From the NCBI RefSeq assembly GCF_000003195.3, contig NC_012872.2:26097258-26161257 (forward strand): 64,000 nucleotides of DNA. The letters are read 5' to 3'. Of this stretch, positions 11,553 through 24,829 are shown one piece after another. Numbering within the stretch: the first letter of the stretch is position 1; every line of letters starts with the position of its first letter. The DNA is from Sorghum bicolor (taxonomy: Eukaryota; Streptophyta; Magnoliopsida; Poales; Poaceae). The translations under genes and the position numbers were made by a program. The notes under the pieces were generated by a model that ran no database searches, had not been told where the DNA came from, and saw nothing but the letters and a program-made list of their open reading frames with translations.

Positions 11553-13249
11553 CCTTGGAGCCCTAGACCAACCATTCAGCATCCACTCAACATCTACCTG
11601 CCTTCTGACTGGTTTGCCACTCCTACTCCCCCTCTGTTCTTTCATTTTTATTACTTTTGTCTCTTGTTTGCTTTATTAGATAAAATAAAACAAAAATAAA
11701 AACAAGAAGACTTGGATCTATGATTTATGACATTAAAAAGTGTGACATGATTCATCACATTAAAAGGGTAAAAGTGTCACAAAGTCTAATTCTTACATGT
11801 GCTTATAATTGTGGGTCACATATCTTTATAGGAATATCATATTGACATGGTTGTTGACAAACTGTGATATAGTTCTTAGCTCATGATTCATACCCATTCT
11901 ATTCAAAGTGCTTAGAGATTTATTTTTGAAAATATCATAAAACCATAGCGTCACTTACTCCTCAATAGTAAGAGAATTCCTACCACAGCCATATATGTTC
12001 ATACCTTGTTCAAAACCCTTCTATATATGCTACTTGTACTTGTGTTGAGTTTAGTCAAACCTTGTGACCCTAGTTGAGAATTATGGCATAGTCCCAAGAT
12101 CAAGATCACACACACACCACATATATATATGTTGCTTCTACATTGGAAGTACGCAAAAACATGCCATCCATTTCCACCATATAGATGCTCCATGTTTTAA
12201 GGTTTAGAATATCTCTCTCTAAGTATTGGTTATAAGATGAGACACAAAGGTTGTGCTTAGTAAAAAAAAGTGGGCACATGAAGGTCCATTGCTTCTGAAA
12301 AAAGGGAGAAAAGAAAAAATAAAAAAAGCTAGCCATGTCTCAAATAAAATAGAGAGAGATCTTATCAAATATAGGAGCATTCTATTCTAATCATTTTTCA
12401 CACACTTACACATCTTGATCTAGGATTATGACATTCTTCTCCTTGGATCCTTGTTTTGACTTTACAATAGATACAATGCAAGTATGCTATCTTGTTTCCC
12501 CCTACCTGAGCCCCATAAGCCTAATAGATGTAGGATGAAACAAACGAAGGAAATCTTATGATATGCCTTGGTGAGGAATTCTATACTTATTGAGTGACTT
12601 CAGAGTACTATTAGAGGAGTAAGGATAAACTATGTGCTTTCTTTTAAAACATTTATCAAAAACTCTAAGTACAAAGGATATGAAAATGGGAAGATGACTT
12701 TGCTTTGAGAACTGTTCCATTTTTCAACATCCTAAGGATATATGTTAGATAGTGCCACATAACCCACTTGTATAAGGATATATGTTAGATAGTACCATTG
12801 TTTGGGCCCACTAGGGGCTCCCCTCCATGGCATGAGCCATGGCATACTCCAAGGAGTCAATCCCAACCCTTGGATCCAAGTGTGCTTGCCCTCAATGGTT
12901 CAAACACTTAGCACATGGATCCTTGGGCCCACATGAAAGCAAGCACTTGTTACAATGTAGGGTAGTAGTAGTTAGTCTAGTGTGGGAGTTAGACTTGAGT
13001 CGAGTGAAGCTCGCAGTCTCTAGAGTCGTCTTCTGGAGAGTCTGGTATTCCTCTTTACCTTTTCTCTTGTAAGACTTTGAGTATTAATATATTTACTTTT
13101 CTTTTACTTTTCTAAGTATTTACTTTCAGTATCTACATAGTGCAATATTCTGTTGTAGTGTCCTAGTCTGTCTTGTAGTAGTTATATACTAGCTAAGTTA
13201 GTCTTAAGTGCTTGGGTTGTTTTCTCTGCCAGTAACACGGTGCTTGGAC

Positions 13250-13822
13250 TAGGTCGTATACTTAGTCTGAGTAGTAGGAGTTAGCATAAGCATGGTGCTT
13301 AGACTAAAGCCTACCCTTGAATACCACCATATCAAACGTGACAGGCCTATGCTTCCTAGTATGTTCTATTCACGTCGGGTATGGTCTGTAGGTGCCCATA
13401 AGAAACAAGTCCGCTTGGATAGGAGTTTTGTCCTCCTATTGTAGTCTACTTCCAACAAACAAGCAGTTAAGTTTAGCAATGTTAGTGTGTGTCCGCTACT
13501 AGATTAGATTGGTTCATAGGAGTAAAGTTAGAGTCATAGGAGTCTTTTGTCACTCGTTGTCCTCCCACCTAGCTAGCTCTCTACCATTTATCTTTAGATT
13601 AGGATCTGTGTGAGATCACTTACCTATCCTTACCTATCCTTGACCCTTTGGATGACCTTGAGCCTAGTTAGTTCACTTCACGTTCCCCGTGGAAAATATG
13701 ATACCTGGAATACTCCCGGTGAAAGCTACATTGACTACTGTACGCTTGCGGTATTTCCGTTTGCCACTTCTAGAGTCAACAGGCTTTCTAGCGCTGTTGC
13801 AGGGATGGACTTTTAGTCTATC
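13250..13822 (+). repeat. 3' end of an Athila-like LTR
   Basis: This is homologous to the Athila-like LTR end at about 61720-62190: GCATGGTGCTTAGACTA, CACGTTCCCCGTGGAAAAT, GGAATACTCCCGGTGAAAG and TACGCTTGCGG occur in the same order. The LTR start is not resolved. CACTA-1 is inserted shortly downstream. Confidence 0.55.
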
Positions 13823-13842
13823 TTTTGTGATGACGCTATGAA

Positions 13843-14360
13843 CACTACTAACTTCTGACCCTTATACCACGCTTTTATGTTGCAACGGCAAGGTTTCATT
13901 GCAACAAGGATTGTTATCACAACAATTTTCACTTTGGGTTGCGATAGATTGGTTTTTTGCCATGAAGATTGTTTTGTGGCCATAAGTATGGAATTCGTTG
14001 TAAAAAGTTAGTGTCATCGCAACAAATTATTTAACGGTCGCAATAAGTGATTAATGTTGCCACGATTTTGATTTGCGTTGCTGGCAAGTTTATTTTCGTT
14101 GCAATACTAAGGTAATATCGCAACTATTTATTGGATTGTTGCAATGGCCCATCTATATCGCCACAAATATATTTCGTTGTATATAATAGTCGCTTGCGTT
14201 GCAAAAATTGGTACATATAGCAATGAAAAAAATAGTTCGTCGCAATCAATAAGGTTGCAACTATTATTTGTTTTGTTGTATGTAGCAGTTTCATTCATTG
14301 CAAAAAGTTTATAATATAGCAAAAAAAAAATACATCGTTGTAATACCTAAGCCTTTTCAC
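13843..14360. repeat. Left TIR and subterminal repeats of CACTA-1
   Basis: After the 19-bp terminal repeat, short motifs such as TTGCAACGG, TTGCAACAA and CGTTGCAA recur every 20-40 bases in both orientations. In En/Spm, comparable subterminal motifs bind the TNPA protein. That role here is inferred from family knowledge. Confidence 0.8.
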
Positions 14361-14539
14361 TTTCATGGTTGCATAATTTTTTTTCAAAAAAAAAGACAAC
14401 AATATGGACTTTGAACCTGAGACCTCTCGGACGTGGAAGCAAGCTCCTTCCACTAGGCTGGGTCTGCACTTGTTTTGAAAATAGCGAAAGTATTGCATAT
14501 AAATTAACATTTATAAGTTATATTGGAAAAAGATTCAAT

Positions 14540-15590
14540 CTAATCTCACAGCTCACGTGGATGTTGCGGCCTGTAACTGCTGCCGTGGCTCCTTCTCTCC
14601 CGTGGCCTTCTTCCCCCCGGCGTTGTCTCTTTGTGAAGAACATGGTGGAGGCCCCCTGATCCCTACAGCTAGCACTAGCAGCCGGCGTGGTCACGGCATC
14701 CGAAGCCTCAATCGTCGCGGCGCCCCTTCCTTACGGCAGTAATCGTCATAGCATTTGAATTCCCTGCAGCGACTACAGCATATTGGTGCCCTCGATCCTT
14801 CCTGATCATCGACAAGATAAGGAGAGGGAGCACCGGCCAGTCCTTCATCGGCGTGCAAGAGGGGACGTTGCGTTGAACCAATTTCTCGCACCCTTCATCG
14901 TCCACAAGAGAGACGATCAGCAGACGGCTAGGGATCATCGACGTGAACAAGAGAATCACGTATGCTTGAATTATTGCTCAGTTTTTTTGTCTACATATTA
15001 CTGTTAATTTTGGTACTTGACTAGATCAAATTACTCACTATTATTGATAATCCATACAAATTATTGCAAAGTGTTATTCAGATGCATTGGCTAATCCACA
15101 TATTTTTTTTAAATTTGTCTGGTTCAGTGCAAAACCATTATATTCTTAGCCAATGGTACTATGTTTATTTGCTGAGGTCTAGCTATTTTATTTTTGGCTT
15201 GGTCTAGCAGGATTGATTAGTTATTATGACATAATTTGTAATACTCCAATCTGAGTTTTGGTTCATCACATTTATTTTAAGGAGGTAATAATCATTTGTT
15301 TCCATTAAGTATCGTTCTAAGCATGGATGGAGAAAACAGCAAAACACGCTAGGTAGCTGTTATCACAATGGACTGTGCCAAGCTTCTGAACATTGCTCTA
15401 GATATACTAGTATATAAAGTTTGATAAAAATACCTTCCGGATGCATTAATGTTATTAAATTATAGTAAAATTAAAGGCAAATTGATAGATTTTTTATTTT
15501 CTTTCTTTGATACATAAAGGTTATAACAATGTTATGATCCCTTTAATTTAACATGCTACAGGAAATCCTTGTGATATTTCAAAGATACAG
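14540..15590 (+). promoter_or_regulatory. Probable 5' leader of the CACTA-1 transposase
   Basis: A GC-richer block (about 14560-14960) ends at a donor-like AATCAC|GTATGC, and AT-rich sequence follows. An acceptor-like CATGCTACAG at about 15560 lies 30 bases before the transposase ATG at 15594. This fits a noncoding first exon plus a leader intron. I see no clear TATA box, and the assignment is an inference. Confidence 0.35.
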
Positions 15591-15593
15591 TAA

Positions 15594-18500
15594 ATGGCAC
15601 ATGATGTTGATCACAGCTGGATGTTGTTGCCTCGGACATCAGATGAGTGGCAAGCAGGTCTCGACAAATTTATTGATACTATTTTTGAAGGCACCTATGC
15701 ATCAGAAACTGCACCATGTCCATGTTCACGGTGTCGTGGAGTCGTGTACAAAAGGAAATCTGAGGTTCAAATGGACTTGCTAACTAAAGGGTTTGATGAG
15801 AACTTTGTCAAAGAGAAAGGCAACGCTGGTATATTTTTTAATGATGATAGGGATCTCAATATAGGCCCACCAGATGATGCATCATCAACAAACAATATGT
15901 TGTCCGTATTAATTAGGGGTGCAACCAGTGGTAATATCAATGAAGAGCCTTGTGAGAGTGCAAAGAAATTTTTTGAATTATTGAAAGATGCGCAACAAGA
16001 GTTGTGGCCAGGCTCAAAGCTTACCAAGGTATCGTTCTTGGTCAAGCTCTTTCAGCTTAAGTGCATGGGTGGATGGAGTAAGGAGAACACAGAGCAAACA
16101 CTTAGTCTATGGAGAGATACACTCCCCCGAGGACATTGTATCCCAGACACTATCAATAAAGCACAAAAGATTATCTGCGATCTTGGTCTCACGTACATTA
16201 AGATCGATGCTTGTGTGAATGACTGCGTGTTATTTCGTGGGTTCCTAGCTGATATGGACATGTGTCCAACATGTGGTGAGAGTAGGTGGAAGAAGGACGA
16301 CACAAATTCTAATGAGATTGGTGAGTCTAGCGAAAGTGGTGGAGCAAGGAAGCGCACTCCTTGCAAAGTTCTAAGGTATTTTCCACTTACTCCTCGATTA
16401 CAAACATTATACATGTCCAAGGAAACATCATCATTGATGCGGTGGCATAAGGAAGAATTGGTTAGTGATGGGAAAATGCGGCATCCAGCAGACTCATTGG
16501 CGTGGAAGCACGTGAATGACACATATAAGTGGTTTGATTCTGATCCACGTAATGTTAGACTGGGACTTGCATCTGATGGCTTCAATCCATTTGGGATGTT
16601 GAATGTTAACTACACTTGTTGGCCTGTGATACTTATTCCTTATAACCTGCCTCCTTGGTTATGTTTGAAGCAACCTTATTGGATGATGTCGATGTTGATA
16701 CCTGGGCCTAAATCTCCTGGAGTGAACATTGATGTATATTTACAACCTCTGATCGATGAGCTACATGATCTATGGCTTAATGGAGTTTTAACATGGGATG
16801 AGAAGGAGAAGAAGAATTTTACTCTACATGCAATTCTACTGTGGACAATTAATGATTTCCCTGCATATGCGATGTTATCTGGTTGGAGCACAAAAGGTAA
16901 GTTTGCTTGTCCATATTGTCACAAGCATACTGATTACTTGTGGTTAAAACATGGCTCAAAGCATTGCTACTTGGGACATCGCCGATTTCTGCCCACGAAC
17001 CATAAGTGGCGAAGGAATAAGACGAGCTTCAATAACAAGGCTGAAACTAGGGAAGCTCCAGTGCCGCTCAGTGGTGAGCAGGTGCTGCGAGACTATGAAA
17101 GTTTCCAGCAAGTGACTTTTGGAAAGGAGACAAGGAAAAGGAAGCAACGTGATGAAGAAAATAGGTGGCACAACTGGAGGAAGAAGAGTATTTTCTTTCA
17201 GCTTCCTTACTGGAAATCATTGCTAGTGCGACATAATTTGGATGTCATGCATATCGAGAAGAACATATGTGAGAGCTTACTAGGGACTTTGTTAGAGTTA
17301 CAAGGTAAATGCAAGGACAGTGAGAAGGCTCGACTTGATATGCAGCATTTGGGTATAAGGCCAGATCAGCATCCAGTGCTTGAAAAGGGTAAGTACACTT
17401 TGCCACAAGCATTGTACTCTCTAGGTAAGGATGATAAGCAAATTCTATGCAAGTTTTTACATGGCGTCAAGTTCCCTGATGGTTATGCCGCAAATATTCG
17501 GAGATGTGTGGACATCAATGGTTGCAAGCTTTCTGGACTTAAAACTCATGACCTACACGTAATCTTGCAAAAACTTTTGCCTTTAGTGGTGCGCAACATA
17601 TTGCCTGTAGATGTGGTGACCCCACTGATGGAGCTAAGTCGGTTCTTTAACTCACTGTGTTCAAAGGAGTTGGAGTTTTCAGAAATTGAAAAATTGACCA
17701 CTTCGATTAGGGAGACCCTTTGTCGGCTAGAGATGATTTTTCCACCATCTTTTTTTGATATTATGATGACCAGTTCATCTTGCTGATGAAGCTAGACTTG
17801 GGAGGCCGGTTTGTTATAGATGGATGTATCCAGTTGAGAGGTACCTTCGTACTCTTAAAGGATATGTGAAGAACAAAGCGCACCCTGAGCGTCACGAAAG
17901 CGCCGCTGCTAGTGAACCACCATGTGGGCTAAGTGTATTTGGGAGTCTTGACTACAGTAGGAAAGGAAGTACTCTCGAGAAAGTTTCTCATATTGAAATG
18001 CATAGGATGAGGCATTACATATTAACCAATTGTGACGAGGTCACTCCATGGATAAAGTAAGCTGTATTTATTTTTTAATGGTGGTCATGAATGTTTAAAA
18101 TTTATACGTAACTAATGAATGTATTTTTAATTGTTGTGGATAGAGAGCATATGGATGAGCTGAAGAAAATTAGCTCAAGGCATGTTTATAAAAGACACAA
18201 GGAGGAGTTTGTATCCTGGTTTGAGCGTAAATTGAGTGGTCTATAATATATTTATCCATATTTTATTTATTTCTATAGTTCTCACATGCTTGTTGTAAAT
18301 TTATTAGTCTATAATAATATATTTATTAATATTTTAATTGTTCAATTTACAAAGATGATCGACTTTGTTGATTTATTAGTCCCTAATATATTTTAAATTG
18401 ACTAAATGCAGATCAGCACATTGCGTGCACAGGGGAAAATAGATGACATGATTTATTATCTATCTCGCGGTCCAGACCCTCTGGCTCGTGTTTTTAATAG

Positions 18501-19200
18501 TTGTTTGATAAATGGCTTCCTTTTTCGGGTCTCTTCCATAGAAAACTGTTTAACTACTCAAAATAGTGGTGTATTTGTGAAGGGCGATGCAAATACAGGA
18601 AACATGGGCTGGTATGGCGTGTTGAAGAAAATCATTTGCCTTGATTTTCATGGTGACAGGGAAGTCATGTTGTTCCAGTGTGTATGGTTTGATGTCCCAG
18701 CAGCAAGTAGTAGCAGATCGAGAGGGTATAATAAGGATAAATATGGGGTCATCGATATTGATATCACTCAGTTTAGGTATTCAGATGAACCTTACATACT
18801 GAGCACACAAGCAGAACAAGTCTTTTATGCAAGAAACATGAAGAAACCAGGTTGGTGCACTGTCCTTAGAGTGCAGCCTAGAAATCTCTTTGCCATGCCT
18901 GAAGCAGAAGACACTGACAATATGGGCGAGCTTGATCTAGACTCAGTTGTTGTAGGAGTGGAAGATATGAATGTTCAACAACAAAATGAAGATGTCACAA
19001 CTTGGAGTAGGTCTGGCCTTGACGGGGCTACTGTTGATGCTTCTGTTATTGAGCATGCTGTTGCAACAGCCATGCCTGAACCTGAGCACGATGATCTATT
19101 TGATGAAGACGAAGACCCAGACGACACTTACATTAATGACGGGGTCCTCCCTGCATTTAGTACTCTGGGAGAAGATTCTCATGATGATTTTTTTGTCTAA
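15594..19200 (+). pseudogene. TNP2-type CACTA transposase (TNPD-like), decayed
   Basis: The first exon (15594 to about 17770) starts with a transposase-associated domain (residues about 5-80, with CPCSRCRG). Next is the TNP2 transposase core (about residues 240-450: MRWHKEELVSDG, LGLASDGFNPFG, LIPGPKSPGVNIDVYLQPL, LLWTINDFPAY, CPYC). A DUF4218-type region follows (about 595-700). A frameshift near 17770 ends the frame at 17784-17786, but the next frame carries on (CYRWMYPVERYLRTLK) to an intron at about 18057-18145. A final exon (about 18413-19200) encodes a DUF4216-type domain (QAEQVFYA) and an acidic tail. A normal protein would cut and join the transposon ends in the nucleus. The frameshift, and an apparent deletion after the YPVER motif, make this copy nonfunctional unless spliced around. 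Confidence 0.85.
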
Positions 19201-19773
19201 ATTTTCTCATGTAAGAAGTGAGGCAATTGTGAACTTGTGCACATTTATTTCACATTTTTGAAGACATGTTTCCAGGATACAATCAACTTTTGCTATATAA
19301 CACTTATGCAGACATGTATTGCTGCAAAACTACGCTATATGCTTCAGGATTTTTTATTACAATATAAATATGCTGTGAAATAATATTTGTTTGTGCCAAA
19401 TGGCTTGGCCAATTAGCATTTATAATACTCCATAAAACAAACAACCATAGCAACAAACTACAGATCTTGAGACAAAACCAGGTAATATATTAAATATTTT
19501 ACTAAATAATAAATTATTTTGTACATCTGTACATAGACGAGATAGGAATTTCAGTGCAATTGTGTACAATGGTTGGCTAATTATAAAGTTCACTAAAAAT
19601 AAAATACATACACACTATTTATAAAAAAATTGGTCTCAGGAGAAAACTATTGTTCTTGGTCCTTCAATCATCTGGACCCAGCTATCTATCAAAACATATT
19701 ATGTACTTGTCCACCAAGACCCAGCTATCTCGAGGAGCACTCTTATCAGGTTTTCTTCACGCCATGAAGCACA
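19201..19773. other. CACTA-1 spacer after the transposase
   Basis: AT-rich sequence with no credible ORF. It probably contains the transposase 3' untranslated region and then unannotated filler. Confidence 0.4.
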
Positions 19774-21714
19774 TCAACTGCTGTAGATGCCATCACTCAG
19801 GTCGAAGTCCAAGCGTTCCATCAGGTCACCCCACTCCTCCTCGGGATCCTTTCTTGTCATGCCACCATTAGCTCCAATTGGGACAATCCAACCTGCAGTT
19901 TATATAGAATTTTACCATTTGTTATCATGAGGCAGAATTCTAATCTTTATGCCATAATTAGCAGCCAGTAGGTTGAACTGGTCATTTCCCTTTTGCTATC
20001 ATCAGAGTGAAAAATCTAATTTTTATGCCATATAACGACCACACAGCAAGTTAAATTGGCTCAGATTAGATAACAGCATGTTGAATGTACAACATTGCCA
20101 TTCTGCACCATTATAACCAAAAGCAAAGTCGATTCTTCTAGCAACAACTTTAACATCTTATTCTGTGATTCTTCCACTATCATTTATCAGCACTCTCGAA
20201 GCACCAAATGAACAACTGAATTCCATATAAGCATCATATTATTATTTTCAATCTAACTCTTCAAAGTGGCAAATAGTCAATTTTCTCAAAATAGTAAACT
20301 TCCCAAGTGGGTGGTAATTGAGACAAGTACTATCTGGAGCTGGACAGTGATTATCTAACTGCATCGCCCTTGTCTATGCAATCAGCCTTTTATTTTCACC
20401 TTGCAGTCTTCAGCTACAAAACACCTTGAAATTATGCCACACAAAATCATACCATGTGTGAGAGATACAAAACTGCATCTCATGGTCCCAAGTTTCACCC
20501 TGAAAAAAGCATTTTCTTAGTACCATCTCACCAGCATCTATCTAACTGAACCAGTAAAGGCAAATAAAACCCACCCAATAAGAACTCACAACTTTTCTTA
20601 GTACCATCTCACCTGCATCTCATGGTCCTTCAATTATTTTTTATACTGAACATCTCAAATCCAAAGTGATCATGCATCTTCCGTGTTGCTCCATGTAGCA
20701 TTCACCACAAACTTGTCTTTGTTGTTCGGTCTGCAGAGATCACACATGTAAGATCAGACACTCAAGGGGATCGGGTGTGTACCGTAATGTCGACACATAT
20801 ATAGTATAGCTTCTAAAATTTTATTTTGACTAAATTGGAAATAGTTGAGTAATTCAACATCAAAAGGGCTTAAAGACTATCAACAAGTCGCTCAATGTCA
20901 CCTAGATCAGGAAAGCCTCATGCCTTCATCGTCAGACTTGTAGCATCTAGACATATATGAAAAGGATGCAAATATAGTGTACAAATTTCTCAAATTAGAA
21001 GAGATAATACAACTACTTGGCTGGCAAGAGACGCAGTTCATCAAACATATGAAAAGCAAAAACTATGATGGCACAGACATACTATGCATGGGACCTGGCA
21101 TCACCAATCACCATAACTATAGCAATAGCAATCGATTAGGTGCTGATCCATGGGTAGCAGACTGGCATCACTTTATGCTATGTTAACATAATCAATAATT
21201 AATCGACACGATTGCCAAAGCATGCAAATATATATTTATCACACACATGATTAGAACTTGGATGGAGCGGTGATACTTGCCTGTCCAGTCCAGTCCCGTC
21301 GCTGTGACATTTGAGCATTATTTGCGGCAGGATGGAGCCATTATAGCCAGGTTTTTCGACCAATCAAAGCACGGAAAATCTTGCTGCTAGAGCAACAATC
21401 GCCAAATTCCTAATCAGATCAGGACCAAATGAATACTTGATCGGGGATATGAAAACCTAATCTGAGTCCGGCCATCCTAGAAAACCAACTCACCAGATTC
21501 CTTTTCTCGGGGAAGTAATCCATCTCGGGCTTCAGCTTGGGCGCCGCCTTGACGTGCTTCCCCACCACCGAGTTGCAAGCTTCGTCGTCGCTGCCTTCGG
21601 CTTGGTCGAAGCACTGGCGGCGCCCTCCGTCGGTTGCCTGCTCGCGAGTAATGAATTTAGGTTTTCGGCCGGCCCGTTAACAAAGTGTGTTGCTTGTTCC
21701 ACTTCTGTTGCCAA
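19774..21714 (-). pseudogene. Possible captured host-gene fragments in CACTA-1
   Basis: Reading the - strand, three exon-like pieces appear. One (about 21660-21494) is open and ends in CTG|GTGAGT, with KAAPKLKPEMDYFPEKRN near its end. A second starts after CTCTGCAG at 20730 and reads DKFVVNATWSNTEDA. A third starts after CTGCAG at 19892 and reads GWIVPIGANGG, then DPEEEWGDLMERLDFDLSDG, ending in TGA at 19776-19774. Residue composition and splice signals look like a real, non-transposon gene. I cannot name it. CACTA elements are known to pick up host gene pieces. Whether the three pieces belong to one gene is an inference, and frame continuity is not shown. Confidence 0.4.
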
Positions 21715-21829
21715 ACGTTGGTTCGTTTAGCACCACCTCGCCAATTTGGAGAGGTGAAACTCAGCTTAAAAGCTGAAGCTGCCAAATAGCATTGAACTTC
21801 TCATCTTATTTGTGACTCTAAATTCGTTA

Positions 21830-22514
21830 GAGCAATTCCAACCATTATGCTAATGGACTTGGTATTTACCAAAATGTATAAAACTCCAAAAAAAACCCCT
21901 CCAATCGTTATGCATTTGGACTTTGCATTTTACATAGCTATGCATTTGGAGGGAGAAACTTGGCATATATGCCAAAGGTGTCTGGCTATGCAAATAGAGA
22001 TCACGGGATTCTCGGTTCCACCTCGCGGGCTTTTTTCTTCCCTTCGCGCGGTTTCCCTTCGCGCCGCCACCACTTCGCGCGATAGGAGAAGCATCGCACG
22101 TCCTCCTTCGCCAGCTCACGATGGAGATCGGTACTAGAGCCAAGGGGCGAACCTGTACGACGACGAACTGATGGCCAACAGACGACGAACTGGTACGGTG
22201 AACGGGAACTAACGGAACGGGAGATCGGTACTGCGAACGAGAACGACGAACTGCGCAGCTCACGATCGGTACTGCGAGGCTGTTTGGCGCGGGAATTGGT
22301 GAACGGAAGACGACGGTGGGCTGTTTGGCGTGGGATCGATTGGCCGCGTGGGAAGGAGTGCCGCGAAATAAAATTTCTGGGAAAAAAAGATGATGGACTT
22401 GGCATTTTGCATAACGGTTGGAGATCACCCGATCTTAGCCTTGCCATTTTTATTTGTGGGTTTGCAATTTGCCTAAAATGCATAACTTCAAATACATAAT
22501 GGTTGGAGATGCTC
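21830..22514. mobile_element. Tourist/Harbinger-like nonautonomous element
   Basis: The ends read GAGCAATTCCAACCATTATG and, inverted, GAGCATCTCCAACCATTATG (18 of 20 identical). They are flanked by TTA on both sides (21827-21829 and 22515-22517), the 3-bp target typical of PIF/Harbinger. The 685-bp interior has no transposase. It has a GC-rich middle with repeated GAACTGCGCAGCTCACGATCG-like words. It sits inside CACTA-1 and is therefore younger than it. Confidence 0.8.
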
Positions 22515-22984
22515 TTACACTTCTTGGTCTTTGCTTAGGCTGGCGGCTCTTCAAGGTCAGTTCTTGTAAAATCTACTTTGTCAAACAAAATAAACAAAAT
22601 TGATGGGCCAAAGTTACATTGCTACATACTCTCACAATGTAGCTTAGCAGCCAGAACTCCTCCAACCGTCAGCAGCAAAGAACCAAGCATGTGATGGGTT
22701 CAAAGAACTTCTCACAATGTAGCTTTGAGTTGGTAATCCTTAGATACACTAATCTAGTCCTCTCCTTGTATGATGCAATACTTGTGTGCTAAACTTTTTG
22801 GCATACTAGAGAGACCAAGAAACTGGAGAAGAGCCAAGTGATCTTCTACTTTGGAGGACCACTCACACAAAACATGGCGCATGGTCAAATCCTGTATCAG
22901 CTTCAGTATACGTAAGTAAATGTTATGTCAACCTTTTTTATAACTGCTGGTGTCAAGAAACTCTTTACAGGTTCTATTATTTAT

Positions 22985-24540
22985 TTTAGGAAAATGCGAC
23001 CATGAAAATTGGTGAGATTGGATTAGAACCTGATAGACCAGCGCTTACAACTATTGAAGAGAACATGATTTTTCAGTCATGCTACAAAGAAACAACACAA
23101 ATCAAATCATCCAAATTACATGGGCATGGATATTTGGCTACCTATCGAACTCGCAAAGAACTTGAAAGAGAACTTTGAAGTACATGCACGTGCTCAAGCT
23201 GCAGCTAGGGAGAAGAGCATTGCTTTAGAAGCGGAGGTTGACAAGCTCAAAGAACAGATTGCACAAGAAGCTGCAGAAAGGGAAAGGGAGAAAGAAGAAA
23301 ATAGGAGGAGGATGCAAGAGAAGCTTGAAAATGCGAAGATAAACTTAAGAGAAGAAATGAAGCAAGAATTTCTTAATATGCTAGCGCAGCACAAAGAAGG
23401 AGCTATGGTTATGGTATTAGAATAATTTTTATCATTTGTACTGTTGATAATCTTATATATGATTGTGATACCTAATATTTCACTCCCAAAATTTGAATGT
23501 GTAGAGTACCCCACAAAACAATGCTAGTATGCAAGTTGCACCAACCATACAAGAGGAATATGAGACCGGTGGACATGAAAATGAAAATTAAGATGGGTTA
23601 CAAGAGGTAATGACATTATTTCACTATGTTCCATATATCTTGAGCTATGTACCATGAGCTATAGCTAAAATAGATCAAACAACTTGATGTTTGTAGACTC
23701 AGCCTGGAAGCGTTGTCACCATACAAAAAGGAACACCAACACCTGCTCGCTCCACTAGAAGTGCTGCACCTCCAAACAAAGCTCTTTTCAGCGAAAACAC
23801 TACAAATGTGACTGCATCGAAGACATATATCACTTCACAGCAACTGATGAATAGAACAAGAAATAATCCCAAAAGGAGAAAGGTAACAACCAGCTAATTG
23901 AGACCTAAATTCTTGCATGATATAATGAAGTGTGGCCTTCCTTTTTGAACTAGGAAATGTAGAAAATACACTAAACATGCTTGCTGAAAACTGCAGCTTG
24001 TGCAGGTTTGATTGGGTGAACTGTTCCAAGTAGTAATCTACCTTTTCTGTGATACTTGGTGATACAAAAATTGTACAGGGTTTAGAGATTTTTGTCATAA
24101 TGAATGGTCATGTTTTTAGAACCAGAGAATTCAGAGTTATGAATTTTGAAAGAAGCCGGTCAGGTTTTGACCTTGGTCTGGACAGCAGGTCATGCTTGTG
24201 TTTTTTTATCATGATAACTACAGAATCTTATTTAACAAATAATTACAAAGATGTAGAGAATTTCATGGGCTTTCTATATTGTTAAAGAATATAATTTTCC
24301 GTTGTCCACAACTCAAGTTATGATTTTTCTAATCAACTAAACTGTTGCTGCCTTAAAAATTCAGAGAAGGCAGCTGCTACTGTAACAATTGCATCATTTA
24401 AAAATTGCCTTTATGTACTAAGGATTAGAACCGTTTTATATCATATCTTTACATTTGTGTAAGAATTAGTAAACTTAATATTATTCTAATATCTGAATTA
24501 TATTTTTTGGCAGTAGATGGACAAGGTTTCAGTGGGAGAC
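22985..24540 (+). pseudogene. TNPA-like (plant transposase, Ptta/En/Spm family) 3' part, decayed
   Basis: An exon opening after TTATTTTAG at 22990 reads DRPALTTIEENMIFQ, then GHGYLATYRTRKELERE. A frameshift near 23170 moves to a charged coiled coil (EVDKLKEQIAQEAAERERE, about 23180-23410). Later exon-like pieces lie at about 23505-23606 and 23697-23886, the latter ending in a basic NNPKRRK. This order (conserved core, then coiled coil) matches the intact TNPA-like gene in CACTA-2. The 5' half of the gene was not found. In En/Spm the TNPA protein binds the subterminal repeats. Bases 22515-22984 hold no clear exon. Confidence 0.6.
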
Positions 24541-24829
24541 TCATAATCAAGCAAGGATGTAGCCGAGGAGATGATATGTTGGGTTGCTAGGAATTTCTCA
24601 AGTGTTGCATAGATGTTAGGAAGTTTGTAAAAAGTTGTCAAATAATAAGTTCATTGTACACTGGTTTATGATTTTAGCTACTATTTCATGGGTTTGGCAA
24701 CATATGGAATAATTAATTATAATTAATGTATGCGAGTGCAGTTGCTTTTGATATGGTTTATTGATTTGCGGTGATGATTTATTAAACCAAAATTAAATGT
24801 TACTAGCATTGTAATAAAAGGTATACCTA

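Larger units (their letters stand above)
8190..13842 (+). mobile_element. Old Athila-like retrotransposon remnant
   Basis: Bases 8240-8390 match the reverse complement of about 57460-57620, which lies inside the Athila-like element further right (shared AAGCATGGTGCTTAGGTTAAATAG in two blocks, and ACTAACCCCTGTRG). Bases 13660-13780 match the end of the Athila-like LTR at 62080-62170 (TCACGTTCCC, GGAATACTCCCG, GTGAAAGCTAC). The space between holds one recognisable but broken ORF (10502-10894), ten copies of a GC-rich palindrome, and a G-rich tract (GTGTGGGGGATC) at about 11322. A 22-bp direct repeat (GGATATATGTTAGATAG core) occurs at about 12736 and 12776. The 3' end is cut by CACTA-1. Confidence 0.55.
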
